From assembly GCA_021464245.1 (NCBI GenBank), contig JADCRB010000002.1, forward strand, positions 1,403,058 through 1,467,057: a stretch of 64,000 nt of DNA, read 5' to 3'. The stretch comes from Carallia brachiata (lineage: Eukaryota; Streptophyta; Magnoliopsida; Malpighiales; Rhizophoraceae). Positions 1 through 18,842 of the stretch are shown here, piece by piece. Made by a program: the position numbers and the translations under genes. The notes below the pieces were generated by a model, which was given only the letters and a program-made list of their open reading frames with translations, was not told where the DNA came from and ran no database searches. How positions within the stretch are numbered: the first letter of the stretch is position 1; each line of letters starts with the position of its first letter.

Positions 1-1044
1 TGTAAGAGTTGGAGCAATTTAGGAAAATTAAGTAACTCTTCACTCAAGTCTGCATAAGAATCTTTACCAAAAATAAAAGCAGAACCTTTTCATCTCAAAA
101 ATGAACACAGAGTATTTCGGTGATTTTTAGAATAGAAGCTTTTGTGCTGTAGAAATAACACGATATCTAATATACTGTGATATCATCTCGATCTCGAGAA
201 TATCATTTAATGCCGGTGATCAATCCCTCAATTTAAGTTTAGAGGTTAAAGACAAGTCTCTCTTCCCTTCCACATTGTTTTAATTATTATTCTATAGATT
301 GCAACTACTTATTAATGAAATGTATGTACATTGATAATTTGTGTAAAAATTTTTATTTTAAGAAAAACAAATTTTTACCTCATATTACATGGGATTTTTC
401 TTTAAATTTTAAGGTAATACTCATCTAATTTTATATTTTAGTTTTGTTATTTTATATTTTATTAATATAGTTGTATTTTGTTAATAAATAATTATATTTG
501 TTGATTTGAGTAAGACGGTTGTGTATGGATACTCTGTATGGTTGAGAAACTGGCTCAACTCATTAGCTGTCAAACAATGCACAAAAATATTCAGCCGTGT
601 TGTAGTTTTGTCTCCAAAAACTTCTCGTTGTTGGCAGTTACTGCTTAATTTAAACCTAAAATCCATGAGTCAAATTTTTTTGAATAAAAAAATCACACAC
701 GCACAAACAACAATTTGCTAGGAAATTACCGAGAAAAGGAAAAAAAAAAAAAAGAATCTTCTGCACGTGAAACCTCATAATAAAAGTCATATTTTGATTG
801 TTGAATATACCTTTTTTTTGAAAAAAAAAATAAAATCTATTATAGATATACCAATCTTTAAATTTACAGATCGAGATATATCTTTGTTAGTATACTTCAT
901 TCAACATAACTCAACAAAAGAGACCTATTATCCGAATATTATTAAATTTGAGTTAGTCTCTCCAAACCGACGCGAACCCTAATTATGAGTTAAAAAAAAA
1001 GGTATATTAGATTAACCTGGCGATTGTTGCACATTTTACATTGT

Positions 1045-1071
<27 letters not shown>
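1045..1071. repeat. (TA)n microsatellite
   Basis: Uninterrupted alternating TA run of about 27 bases, seen directly. Confidence 0.9.
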
Positions 1072-1075
<4 letters not shown>

Positions 1076-1380
1076 AAGCAAAGAATAACTTTTAATGATG
1101 GATCACTGTTCACCCATCTCTACCCTATACTGAATCTTCGTCCAACTACTTTTTTCATAGTAGAAATTTATTGGAAAAGTTGATATGAGATGTCAAATTA
1201 GGCTGACTAGTTAACAAATGATTATGCTTCATGGCTTATTCATCCGAATTCATTGTACCAGAACAAGATATTCCCTGCAAATCTTATAATTCTGATGCGG
1301 ATAAACTACTTTGATCAAATCCACAACCAAGGAGTCACCAAGGCCAATATATCTTCATGACTTTTATGCAACTTGGTGCA

Positions 1381-1412
1381 TTATGTATATTAAATGCATT
1401 ATGTATATTAAA
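1381..1412. repeat. 18-bp tandem duplication
   Basis: The unit TTATGTATATTAAATGCA is followed at once by a second copy that is truncated after TTATGTATATTAAA. Confidence 0.8.
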
Positions 1413-2767
1413 CTTAGTTATGCATATGCAGACTTTTGTGATGTCCTTTATGGGAACTCATCAATTGAATTCCACGTTAGAAATTTCATATAGTCGCAAA
1501 TGGCCGGCAGGGTAACTGAGGGAAAAAATAGCGTATCCAAACGATGGTCAGCATTCCAGAAAGGACCACGTACGATTCCACCGAGTAAAATCTCTGGAAA
1601 GAAATTTCTAGCGTTTTAGAAGGGGCAAGAAAGGATTTGGGAGTTGACTTCGTAAGTATTATATAGCGGCCTTCAAAAAGGCGTGGAAGTCAATGGAGTT
1701 ATGGTAATATCTATTGGATATGGCAAAAGAATAATACTAAAGAAAATAAATGATGAACAAAAAAAGAAGAAGAAATCTACAAGCTTACGCACTAAACCAG
1801 AGAGATGCGTACATTCTGTTCCGGCTAGAGGAGTTTACGCGCTTAATACTAATTAAGTGTAAGAGATTTAGGATATGGATTATATTTAACACGTTCTGAA
1901 AGTCAGTTAGGTGGACAGCGTGAACAAAAGATGAATCACTATACTTGTAAAAATTTATAATTAAATATGAAGGTAGTAAGATTCAAAAACAGGATTACTT
2001 GGTGGTGGGAAATGTTCAGAATATGGATCACATATCAAATTTAAACACATCTCCTCATATAAAAGATTGTTAGTTAAAAAGATAAACAAAAGTCGTGAAT
2101 CATACGTTTAAAAATTAACAATTAGATATTATAGTAGCAGGGCACAAAATCACTTAATTATAAAATTTTGATACCAAGTCAATTAAATATGAAGTTCTGA
2201 GACTTTATTTGACGCTAACTATTAGATATATTGTAATATCGAGTATAAAACTTGAATCAAGACTGCGCGAGTTCCAACACATAATCGAACTGAAAAAATA
2301 TGTAAATAAATAAACTAAAATAGACAAGTTTACAAGCTAAGATAATGTTTTGCATTCACAGGCTAGTTCCCCTGAGGACACTTGGAGAACATTTCTCAGA
2401 ACATTGCCACAAAAACCAAATACCAAACTGTTAAAATCAGCAACTCTTTTACCCTAATAATGACTCCATAATGGATTATTACCGTCATTTTTTGTGAAGA
2501 ATTATTAATTCTGAAGACGAAAGCGGATAATAATTTTTAAATCTACATACAGAAATCCCAAGCCTTCAAACAAACCAAACACCCCAGCAAGAAAAATTAA
2601 AAAGGACAACCTAAAAGAAACAAAAAAAAAAAAAAAGGAAAAAAGATCTCGATTATGAAAGTTGCAAGAATCATTCTTGTACAAAAAAGATCCACAAACC
2701 AAATGTTTATGTTCAAATGATTCCACAGCAGCCTTAAAAATCAAAATCTGAAATTTAATTTCCTTTT

Positions 2768-3319
2768 TCAAGGCTGGAACATCATGTTCTTAAATTCCTC
2801 GAAATCAAGAACGCCGTCCGAGTTGGTATCAAAGACACGGATCATAGTCCGGCAATCGTTGTTGTTGTTGTTGTTGTTGTTCTCGTCCCGCAATCCAAGT
2901 CTCGACAATGTGGTCTGCAGCTCTTGGCAAGAGATGACTCCGTCCCCGTTTATATCAAACACTTTAAACGCTTTCACAATATATTTCTCCTCCTCATCAT
3001 TATCATCATGTTCACAAACCCCTTCATTGCCATTATCATCATCATCATCATCATCATCATGGCAGTGCTTCGTTATGGATCCATAAAACAGCAAGAAATC
3101 GTAGAAGCAGAGGCTTGGCTTTCCAACAGATGACTCCAACTCCTCCAGGGTGACATGGACTCCAATGCTCTCCAGAAGCCCATTGAGCTCCTCCAAGCTC
3201 AACAACCCATCGCCATTTTTGTCAAGCATCTTGAATATCCGATGCAAGTCTTTGGTTTTTAGTGGGGACGTATTAATGCAAGACATCCTAGAAGAAGAAG
3301 TAGAAGAAAAAGAAGACAT
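2768..3319 (-). CDS. CML44: Calmodulin-like Ca2+-binding protein, CML44-type
   Basis: Single-exon gene of 183 codons plus stop. Three canonical EF-hand loops are visible: residues 33-44 (DKNGDGLLSLEE), 122-133 (DINGDGVISCQE) and 164-175 (DTNSDGVLDFEE). Each has Asp at position 1 and Glu at position 12. The second EF-hand, expected near residues 60-80, has lost its loop, so three Ca2+ sites are predicted. Two low-complexity inserts are unusual: eight Asp (88-95) and eight Asn (147-154), each encoded by a pure triplet repeat. The N-terminus is Ser-rich and no membrane segment is seen. Such proteins are Ca2+ sensors that relay signals to target proteins. The CML44 assignment rests on sequence resemblance and on the SOP1 and USP-kinase genes nearby, as at Arabidopsis At1g21550-At1g21590. 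A TATA box lies about 80 bases upstream of the ATG. Confidence 0.9.
   Translation of the reverse strand: MSSFSSTSSSRMSCINTSPLKTKDLHRIFKMLDKNGDGLLSLEELNGLLESIGVHVTLEELESSVGKPSLCFYDFLLFYGSITKHCHDDDDDDDDNGNEGVCEHDDNDEEEKYIVKAFKVFDINGDGVISCQELQTTLSRLGLRDENNNNNNNNDCRTMIRVFDTNSDGVLDFEEFKNMMFQP
2858..2881 (-). repeat. Coding (AAC)8 triplet repeat, poly-Asn
   Basis: Eight pure AAC codons on the minus strand give Asn147-154 of the calmodulin-like protein, between EF-hands 3 and 4. Confidence 0.9.
3035..3060 (-). repeat. Coding (GAT)n triplet repeat, poly-Asp
   Basis: Eight GAT codons on the minus strand give Asp88-95 of the calmodulin-like protein, in the linker between the two EF-hand lobes. Confidence 0.9.
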
Positions 3320-3396
3320 AAAATTGTATGCTGCTGATGATTTGATTTTGATAGAATGTGCATATGTTTGTGTTGCTCTTGATCGAGCTTTGAGGG

Positions 3397-3405
3397 TTTT
3401 TTATA
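3397..3405 (-). promoter_or_regulatory. TATA box of the CML gene
   Basis: TATAAAAAA reads on the minus strand about 80 bases upstream of the ATG at 3319. This is a normal distance for a plant TATA box plus a short 5' UTR. Confidence 0.6.
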
Positions 3406-3429
3406 CATGTGGTGTAGGATGTGAATAGG

Positions 3430-6400
3430 AATTAAAAATCTAGTACTTGTGGTGTACGAACGATTTCAATTTCCAAACTTCACTTTCTTCTTCTTCTTCT
3501 TTTGATTTTTCTTTCTTATTTTCTTTTTTATGTCCCTCCTCCTTGTTCTAGTTGCCAGAACTTTCGTGGAGACAACCATGGAAAAAAATCGACTTAGATT
3601 TTTTTTTTTTTTTTTTTGCAAGTAAAGCAAAAGCTAAAAAAATAAGAATACATAATCAAAAGAATTTTAAAAGAGTGTTTTAACTGCTAGAAGATTTCTA
3701 ATTAGATGTGGTTGGACAATAATCATAAAATTTGCTTTTGAAACTTGAAATTTTTATATTGAAAAAAAGTTTTTAGCAATACAACTTTGAGAAGGTGATG
3801 TAGTTGAATCATAAAAGATATATTAAATTTTAAAAAATAAATAAATTATTAAATATTATTAAAAATATTTCCTGTATATCTTACCATAGTACCGTAGGTA
3901 TTCCGTGTTTGCTCTTTCTCCAGTGCTTAGCAGCTTCATTTCGGCTTCCGCGCAATATAATTAGGAATTATAAAATAGATGTGGACTTTGGATCCAAAAA
4001 AAAAATAGATGTGGACTACCAAGTGTTCAAGTGACACGGCATTCAACGTTAATTAAGAAATCAGTTGCCTAGTCTTGGAATTTTATTTTGGGTGACGCTA
4101 TTTACACGCAGAAATGTGCCCATACCTATACATGCAAATGAAACACATGAAGACAAAAAGTAGTGGCTTGCGTGTATAGAGCAAGATTGTCAGAACTGGA
4201 CCGATCATCGAACTGGAAACATTAATGGGTCAAGGTTCAACCGGTTGAATCGGTCGAACCGGTATTTGAACTGGTATTTAATAATATATACGTATATAAA
4301 AATAATTATAAAAATAATATTTATAAATAATGATTAAATATTAATTTTTTTAATTTTAATGATAAAATTGAAATTTTTAATAGATTTAGGACTAAATTGA
4401 ACTTTTAAATTAAAATTGATGCTTAAATTATAATTTAAATAACATTTGGGGTCAAATTGTAATTTATGAAATTTTTAATTTTATTGGACAGGTCCAACCG
4501 GTCTGGTTTTTACCGGTTTTTACTGGTTCTTGACCGGTTTTTTCCAGTTTTGACCGATCCGAGTCACCCTTCGAAATTTACCAAAATCGACTCGGGCCAC
4601 CGGCCGGTCCCCGGTTCAACCGGTCCGACCGACCGGTCCGGTCCGGTTCTGACAACAGTGGTATGGAGTCATTTTCAGCGTATAAATAGCATCACCCTTT
4701 TATTTTCTATTTTTCACTTTTTTTTAATATATATCCAAATCTGTCCCTTGAAAAATCTTATGAAAACAACTCACACCGACCGGCTTCCCTCAAGAACTTT
4801 GCTCTTGTAATCAACCACAATTTTGAAACTCTGTACGTGCTCTACGACTTAAAAAAAAAGGAAAATACTTTTTAACTACCAATTAGACAACTTTTGTGAT
4901 TTTTCACTAATAAATGAATTTCTTATTTTTATTATTATTATTATTATTATAATTTTTATTTTATCTGATACATCGTATATTATTATTAAAAATTATATAT
5001 TTTAAATTATCTGTCATACATTTTATATGTCGTATAGTGATAATTGCTTAACAATTACTTAAAATAACAGCCATCAAATAGTTTCTTAAAAAAATATCAT
5101 AATTTATAGGAAATATACATGTTTATAAGGAAAACTTATTGACTTTATATCATATAATAATTTTTATATTACATGCACAAAACATAGACGGCATTGAAAT
5201 AGTCAAAAGTTTTTTTTCGGATTAATAGAAAAGAATTATTGTAAATATATCGATTATCGGATCTGTCGGATGAAATTAGCATAATTTTTATTTGTTAAAA
5301 TCTCGTTCAACTATCTTAAAGGAGTACCCAATGACTAACAAGGCCACTCGTAGTTCTATCATTAGAAATCATAACGATTACTAAGTCATACATTCAATGT
5401 CGTGCATCACTTCTTATACATAAGAACTACTCAACTTGTGCTAGGAAAATGTACAAACACGAGAATTCAAATTTAAATCATTAATATAAAAATATATCGA
5501 TTTATTATTAAACTATTATTTTAAATAATAACAGTCAAATGTTTAAGTGATTAGATTTGGTAATCCAAAATTCACGTGTCATTAAGAAAACTGTTTAACT
5601 AAAAAGCAAATGTGAATCCAGACACAAAACGTTCCCCACTGGAAGAGAAAGAAAGATGTACGGCAAATTTACTAACAAAAACTTGTAAGTAGAAGTGCCG
5701 CATGCGCAATGAAATTAAGAGACCATTACCCAACTATACATTAAAAGGGCATAAATGGATACGAAATTCATAAATAGTATTTAAAATTTTATAAGCGATA
5801 GAATTATATCATTTTAATTTTATTTAAAAAAATTTTACATAATATTTTCTTAATTGATATAAAAAAAATAGAATTTCCTTCGGTCTCCCCTGGGTCCCTT
5901 GGGATCAGAGAATCTTACCGACATTTATTCCGAACTGCCACATCAGGACAATGGCCGGCAGAGGCCGGTGCCGCATCTTAAACGTTAAAGCTGACCCAAA
6001 TGCTTCTGTTTTTTCCCATTTAGCGTGTCAATTCAGTTTTTTCAAATTCCGCAATCTCTATTTGTTTTCATTCCGAAAAAGACTCATGCGTTCTTAATCG
6101 TTGGAGTACTAACGTCGAATCCAATTCCAACATCCCAAGCTCCATTTATCTAGCATGAGCCCAGATTCCAGTACCACCCAACTTATTTCGGACCCCCATC
6201 AACACCAAAAGGAGACTTCCGAAAGTCGAGCTTCTATAAGTTTATGCTAAGAATTTCCTGAGTAGTTCGTTATATCGACCTCTGTATTTTTGTCACCTCT
6301 TTAATTTGGTTCCCCACAGGTTTATTTACTCGACCTCATCACTAGCTTCTTCGTAGGAAATTCAGAGAAGATTAAACAAAATGACGTAACAATGGGCAGC

Positions 6401-6850
6401 AATTGAACTACAAAGTCGCGTCTATTAAGCACATTCAAACAAAATAACAATGTAAATGGTGTACCGAATATCAGAAAACGAAATGATAGAGCTCAGTCCT
6501 TCCCCAGTAATATTTCCAATGGCCCATCCGTTGATGGAGTGGGAAGTAGTAGTTTATATACAAGAAGCTACCTATAACTAAAGTTGGAGTAACAATTTCA
6601 ATGAGAGAATTTATCTCCGCCCCAGAAAAAGAATAAATTAGAACTGGAAAAACCACACAATTTTTATCTAACAAACGTGAAATATATCGACAAGTTTTCC
6701 CGACCTAAAATTTACAGAAGAAAAATAGACTTAATTATTAAGATCATCGGCGAAAAATTCACTATGGGCAAAAAAAAAAAACTGAATAGTGTTGTCCCCT
6801 TGAACGTTTCCACCTTCAGCAAGAAAAGAGAAAATTGGTTAAATGACCTG
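3430..6850. other. Intergenic region with one TIR element
   Basis: AT-rich DNA between the CML promoter and the 3' end of the UDP-sugar pyrophosphorylase gene. It holds a CCGGTT-rich inverted-repeat element (4187-4655). A patch of higher GC at about 5880-6400 has no open frame that I can assign. The part just before 6851 is probably the 3' UTR of the pyrophosphorylase gene. Confidence 0.55.
4187..4655. mobile_element. Non-autonomous TIR element (GGTTCAACCGG family, copy 1)
   Basis: The left end reads TTGTCAGAACTGGACCG. The right end, reverse complemented, reads TTGTCAGAACCGGACCG, so these are near-perfect terminal inverted repeats. Arrays of CCGGTT-type motifs lie just inside both ends, around an AT-rich core of about 470 bp with no coding capacity. 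No target-site duplication is visible, so the superfamily is undetermined. A second, more decayed relative lies at about 33150-33743. Confidence 0.75.
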
Positions 6851-14753
<7,903 letters not shown>

Positions 14754-15115
14754 TTGCTTGCTATTCGTCGTCCCAGGGGACCTTCTTTCCCACAAAAATA
14801 GAAAACAAAAAAAAAACAGAGAAAGAGAGAGAAAGAGGATTGGAGGAAGAAAGAGAGGAAGAGCAGGAGTTGCGCGAATGAAAGGAGGAATCAAGATCCG
14901 AGACTGATGAAGCTTATCATGAACAAGGATTGATCTCGAGTTTCAAATTCGCACGTTTTTGTTCGTTGTGTTTTGTTGTTTGCACTTTGCACTGCCTTAG
15001 GTGACTGGCAACCGGAACCAAGAGATGTTTTTAATTGCGTTTGTGTCCAGACTACATGCTCTGAAAAGCCTGCACCGAATCCGATTCTGTGAGAACGAAC
15101 TTTATTTTTTTTTTT

Positions 15116-15647
15116 AAGTTAAATACATTTAATTTTTATGATTTAATTATTTTACATTTTATTCTCAATAATTTTAATTTAAATAATAAATTTTTATAAA
15201 TTTTTTAATTTTAACAAGTAATCTCACAATAATAATTTATTAAATAATTAATAAAAATTATTCAAAATTATATTATTTTGTAATTATTTTTTTCTCTATC
15301 AAAAAATATGTCACTTATTTATTAAATTAAATTTCGGTATATACTTTAACTACATCACACATTATTTACTTCATAGTTTTTGTTATTTTCAGTGTATTTT
15401 ACATATTGATATAAAGGTACTTGAGACAACATTCATAATTAATTTTTATGTGAAATATAATAAAGTTTTTGTAATTATAAAACAATATAATTGTGGTCAA
15501 TTTCTATTAATTGATTTAATAAATTACTGTCATAGAGTTAATTGTCAAAATTAAAAAATATAAAGAGATTTATTGACTAAATTGAAATTATAAGAAGATA
15601 AAACGCAAAACAACTAAACTATAGGGAATTAAATGCATTCAATCCTT
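15116..15647. mobile_element. Long-TIR AT-rich MITE
   Basis: The left begins AAGTTAAATACATTTAA and the right, reverse complemented, begins AAGGATTGAATGCATTTAA. The similarity continues inward for roughly 150-180 bp, through matching AATTTATTAAAT and AATTATATT blocks. There is no open frame. It is old and diverged; the ends are accurate to about 10 bp. Confidence 0.6.
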
Positions 15648-15945
15648 ATTTTTTAAAAATAAATTCAATTTAAAATTTAAATTTAAATAATTTTTATGTT
15701 GAAATATAAAGTATTGACACAAATAGTAAACAATAAAAACAATAATGACAATAAATAATTGGTTTAAAACTTCAATTATTATTTATCTAAACGAAGGTTC
15801 GGTTCCAAACATTTTCCTTTTTAATTATTTTTCTTTTTTTTTAACAGAACTAAGAGATAATTATTACATCTTTAAGTTTTTTTTTTCTTGGATTACAGCA
15901 ATACCCGTTGATCAAATTAACGTAACAATACTGCCGCATCTCCTC

Positions 15946-16093
15946 GGCTGCGGTCCGGTGGTTAAAGAATTTCTTTTACATTATAAAATTTGAGTTTGAA
16001 TTTTTGAATGGTGTTTAGTATACAGAGTTCGTACTCTTAATTGGTTCGGTTTATTATACACCAATGCAATATATATATTATTTTTTTTTTTTT
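15946..16093 (+). mobile_element. Possible tRNA-derived SINE remnant
   Basis: The head GGTCCGGTGGTTAAAG resembles a pol III A box. About 35 bases on, GAGTTTGAATTT resembles a decayed B box. The segment ends in a T13 run, as plant SINEs of the Au type do. This is inferred from motif layout only. Confidence 0.3.
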
Positions 16094-17599
16094 AAGACTA
16101 TAAAATAAAGGGAAAAAGTTTGGTTGCTTTCACTTAAATAGATTCTAAATAGTTTTAAAATGATATAAATAATTAGATAATTAAATTAAACAAAAAATAA
16201 ATAACAGATAAATTGTCAGATATCGTTAGTAAAACTGTATAACTACTCAAAAGTTACTTAAAGAAAACAACCTAGTGTTACCCATAAAATAAATTATAAA
16301 TAACTATACTCTAACATTTTAGCATAAATAAATTATTTGAATTATACAATTATTTAATCTTCATTAATTATCTTTTTTTTATATCATTAATAAATCCTGC
16401 CCTATTAATAAATTCTCTTCTATATACAAGTGATTTACAAAACTTGTTTGTTTGGAAACTAATAAGTGCTTAGTATTATAAAAAAAAATTCTAATAAGCA
16501 TTTCATATTTTTATAATTCACTTATAATTTTACACCACGTAAATATAAAATTATGAGTTAGTTATAATTAAAAAAAAAGTAAGTTAAAATAAAAATTTCG
16601 AACCCATTTCAAAGCCAAAATAAATCGAGAAAAAAAAGATCTCTCTAGATCTTCCCCGGCCAATCTGAATTTCAGTTTGCGCCAATCTTCGGCCAGAAAG
16701 AATGAACCAAATAAAGAAGAAGAACTCTATTATGTTCTGTCGCTTTTCGTTGCGTCTTACATCCATTTTTCGTTACCTCGAGTTAGCCGACATTACAGTA
16801 GATCGCAATTTCCAGGTTTCCATGTCTGTAAGAATCACGGCGCAATAACCGTTTGTTGTTTTGGACCCACTCTCAATGGGCCCACGAATTAATTTTTGAT
16901 TGATCTTACAAATTTTTATTTCCTCTTCACATTAATGTGTGAAAAAGGAAAGATGCCAAGGAGAGTCGATAAATTATATTAAAAAAATTGAAGAGTGGAA
17001 GAAAAAGAAGAGAACAAAATTTTAAAACCTTTTTCTCTTCAATTTGGTGTGGGAAAATGTCGATTCTCTACTTAGTATTGTGAAGTGACCATTAAACTAT
17101 AATCAATGATTGTTGTTATCTCTTTCTTTTTCTTTCTTTGTTTTTTTTTTTGGGTCTAAAGTTGTTTTTTTTTTACTTTTTGAAGTAAACTATTTTGAAG
17201 ATAGTACACTACATAATATCATCCTAAAAATGGAGAAGCAAAGAAAAAAAAGGAAGAAAAAAATTGAAAGTCCAATCCATATTGAGGGCCAAATATAAAT
17301 TATTTACCCAACCCACATCTATCAAATTGAAATATACATAAAAAAAAAAAAAACAATAAAGATAGATGGGAGAGAAGAATGGCTATGGTGGAATAAAAAA
17401 TGAGACTTTTTTTTACATATATTTTTAAAATTAAAATTTATGGTAACATTAAATATATTTAAATTTTAATTTTTTAAAACAAATTAATTTTTATTATATT
17501 AGAAGTGAGGTCCCCCTACATGGCCAATGTCCCTCTCCACGTATTGATGCTAAGGAAAAAAAAAAAAAACAGAAGACAAGAAAAAAGAAATATATATTA

Positions 17600-18520
17600 C
17601 TTGATTCTTGGTTGGAATGTTTAGACACAGACTACGAAGTTTGTATAAAGAAAAGTAGAATGTTGACTTGTTTTATAAGGACGGATTGGTTTGATAATGG
17701 CTTTCCACTTCTTGTCGTTGTTGTTGATGGTGTTTTCTGTGTGCTGTTGGATCAGAAGTGCTTCGTACTTGGTAATTTGACCATTAATTACTGACTGGCA
17801 CCAGGGATTGAAGCTGAGATTTTCTTTAGTTGGATACAATGGGACCCAGATGGAGAAAATGCAGTGATTTTAATTCGGGTGCCCAAAGATGAAGAGGGTG
17901 AATTTCAGTATGATGTGAGGTTGGCCGGACGATGGAAGAGAAGGTGCATTGCGAATCACAATTTCAAGCCTCGGTTCAAAGGATAAATATAGCATTGGTG
18001 GATGTAGTATGGCTCTGAGGGAAATCCCCGATCGTGATCACATTCAAATTGATGACAATGATGGACGTGTGTCTTACTGGATGTTGATTACATGAAGTTT
18101 TGTGGTCAATTTGTCAATGCTCCAAATGAATCCCCAAAGAATAATTTGTGTACCAATTTAGTCACAAAAGATGAAAAGTTAGTGGATGTTCATCGCACAA
18201 AGAATTTGGTTCAATCTGATGAAAATATGAAGAGTTACCTGGAAATAAACTGTGCTCCAAGTGAAGACAATAAAGAAGGAGACAATGTGAATCTTTATGA
18301 CGAAAAGTTTTTGGATGGTTTTACCCCAGGACTGCCTATCAATAGGAATGATAATCATGCTAGCTCTGCAGATAATTGTACCATTGTTATGGGGTCTATA
18401 AGGAATGATGATAGCAGCGCTGCGAGTTGTGGATGGCAGTTTATCTGTGTTTCTCCAGTTGTATCTGCTGATAATGGTACTATTGATGTTGCGTTCCCCG
18501 AAAGCATTAATGCTGTTTAG
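17600..18520 (+). pseudogene. Unrecognised frame-broken coding-like locus
   Basis: Coding-like composition is split among three frames. The segments are: an open segment at 17612-17794; a 63-codon segment at 17795-17986 containing the phrase WIQWDPDGENAVILIRVPKD; about 40 codons near 17973-18097 (SYWML before the stop); and a 142-codon frame, 18092-18520, that is Asp/Asn/Ser-rich. An acceptor-like CCAG sits near the start of the second segment, so some breaks could be introns. The frame changes near 17986 and 18095 have no good splice sites. I do not recognise the family. It may be a pseudogene or a gene whose exons I cannot assemble. It is convergent with ndhM, whose stop codon is about 320 bases away. 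Confidence 0.35.
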
Positions 18521-18685
18521 AGGTGTTTGCCTAGGAGACTTCTTAACTGATATCTTAAGATCCACAGAAAGGGTAAAACCTGGATGTGAAGGATATCGCG
18601 GAATGTAAAAGGTTTTATTCAACAATTGTGTCAGGTATAAAAAGTGTAAATGCAGAATGGGAAGTTCTGCTGTGATAAAAAGTGC

Positions 18686-18830
18686 ATGATTCAACTTTCT
18701 TGATTGCTTTTGGCAACAGGACAACTGGGGAAACTGTATTTGAAATATCATCCTACAGCATAATATATATGCCTACAGCATAATATATATGCCTATATAT
18801 ATGCCTATGATTCAACTTTCTTGATTGCTT
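18686..18830. repeat. 24-bp direct repeats flanking a 20-bp tandem repeat
   Basis: The 24-base string beginning ATGATTCAACTTTC occurs exactly at 18686-18709 and 18807-18830. Between the copies lies the tandem unit CCTACAGCATAATATATATG (18752-18771 and 18772-18791) with a shortened third copy. The cluster ends 13 bases from the ndhM stop codon, so it lies in the likely ndhM 3' UTR. Confidence 0.85.
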
Positions 18831-18842
18831 CTGTGGATCTTC

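Larger units (their letters stand above)
1..2767. other. Intergenic DNA, no supported gene
   Basis: AT-rich sequence downstream of the calmodulin-like gene. Short open frames here have no codon structure or motif I recognise. It contains a (TA)n microsatellite near 1045-1071 and an 18-bp tandem duplication near 1381-1412. The last few hundred bases (about 2500-2767) probably hold the 3' UTR of the CML gene on the minus strand. Confidence 0.6.
14754..17590. other. Upstream region of USP; intergenic with TE remnants
   Basis: About 14754-15100 is relatively GC-rich with CT/GA-rich stretches and is the likely 5' UTR and promoter of UDP-sugar pyrophosphorylase. Beyond that the DNA is very AT-rich, with a long-TIR element (15116-15647) and a SINE-like segment (15946-16093). 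A GC-richer island at about 16600-16890 has no frame that I can assign; it could be the 5' part of the frame-broken locus at 17.6 kb. Confidence 0.5.

Noticed and set aside
2784..3428. Plus-strand open frames over the CML gene
   Set aside because: They are shadows of the coding strand, with runs of Ser or Ile coming from the triplet repeats.
14754..14894. Upstream in-frame extension of UDP-sugar pyrophosphorylase (47 codons)
   Set aside because: It is Phe/Leu/Pro-rich and unlike the family N-terminus. The ATG at 14753 gives the normal length.
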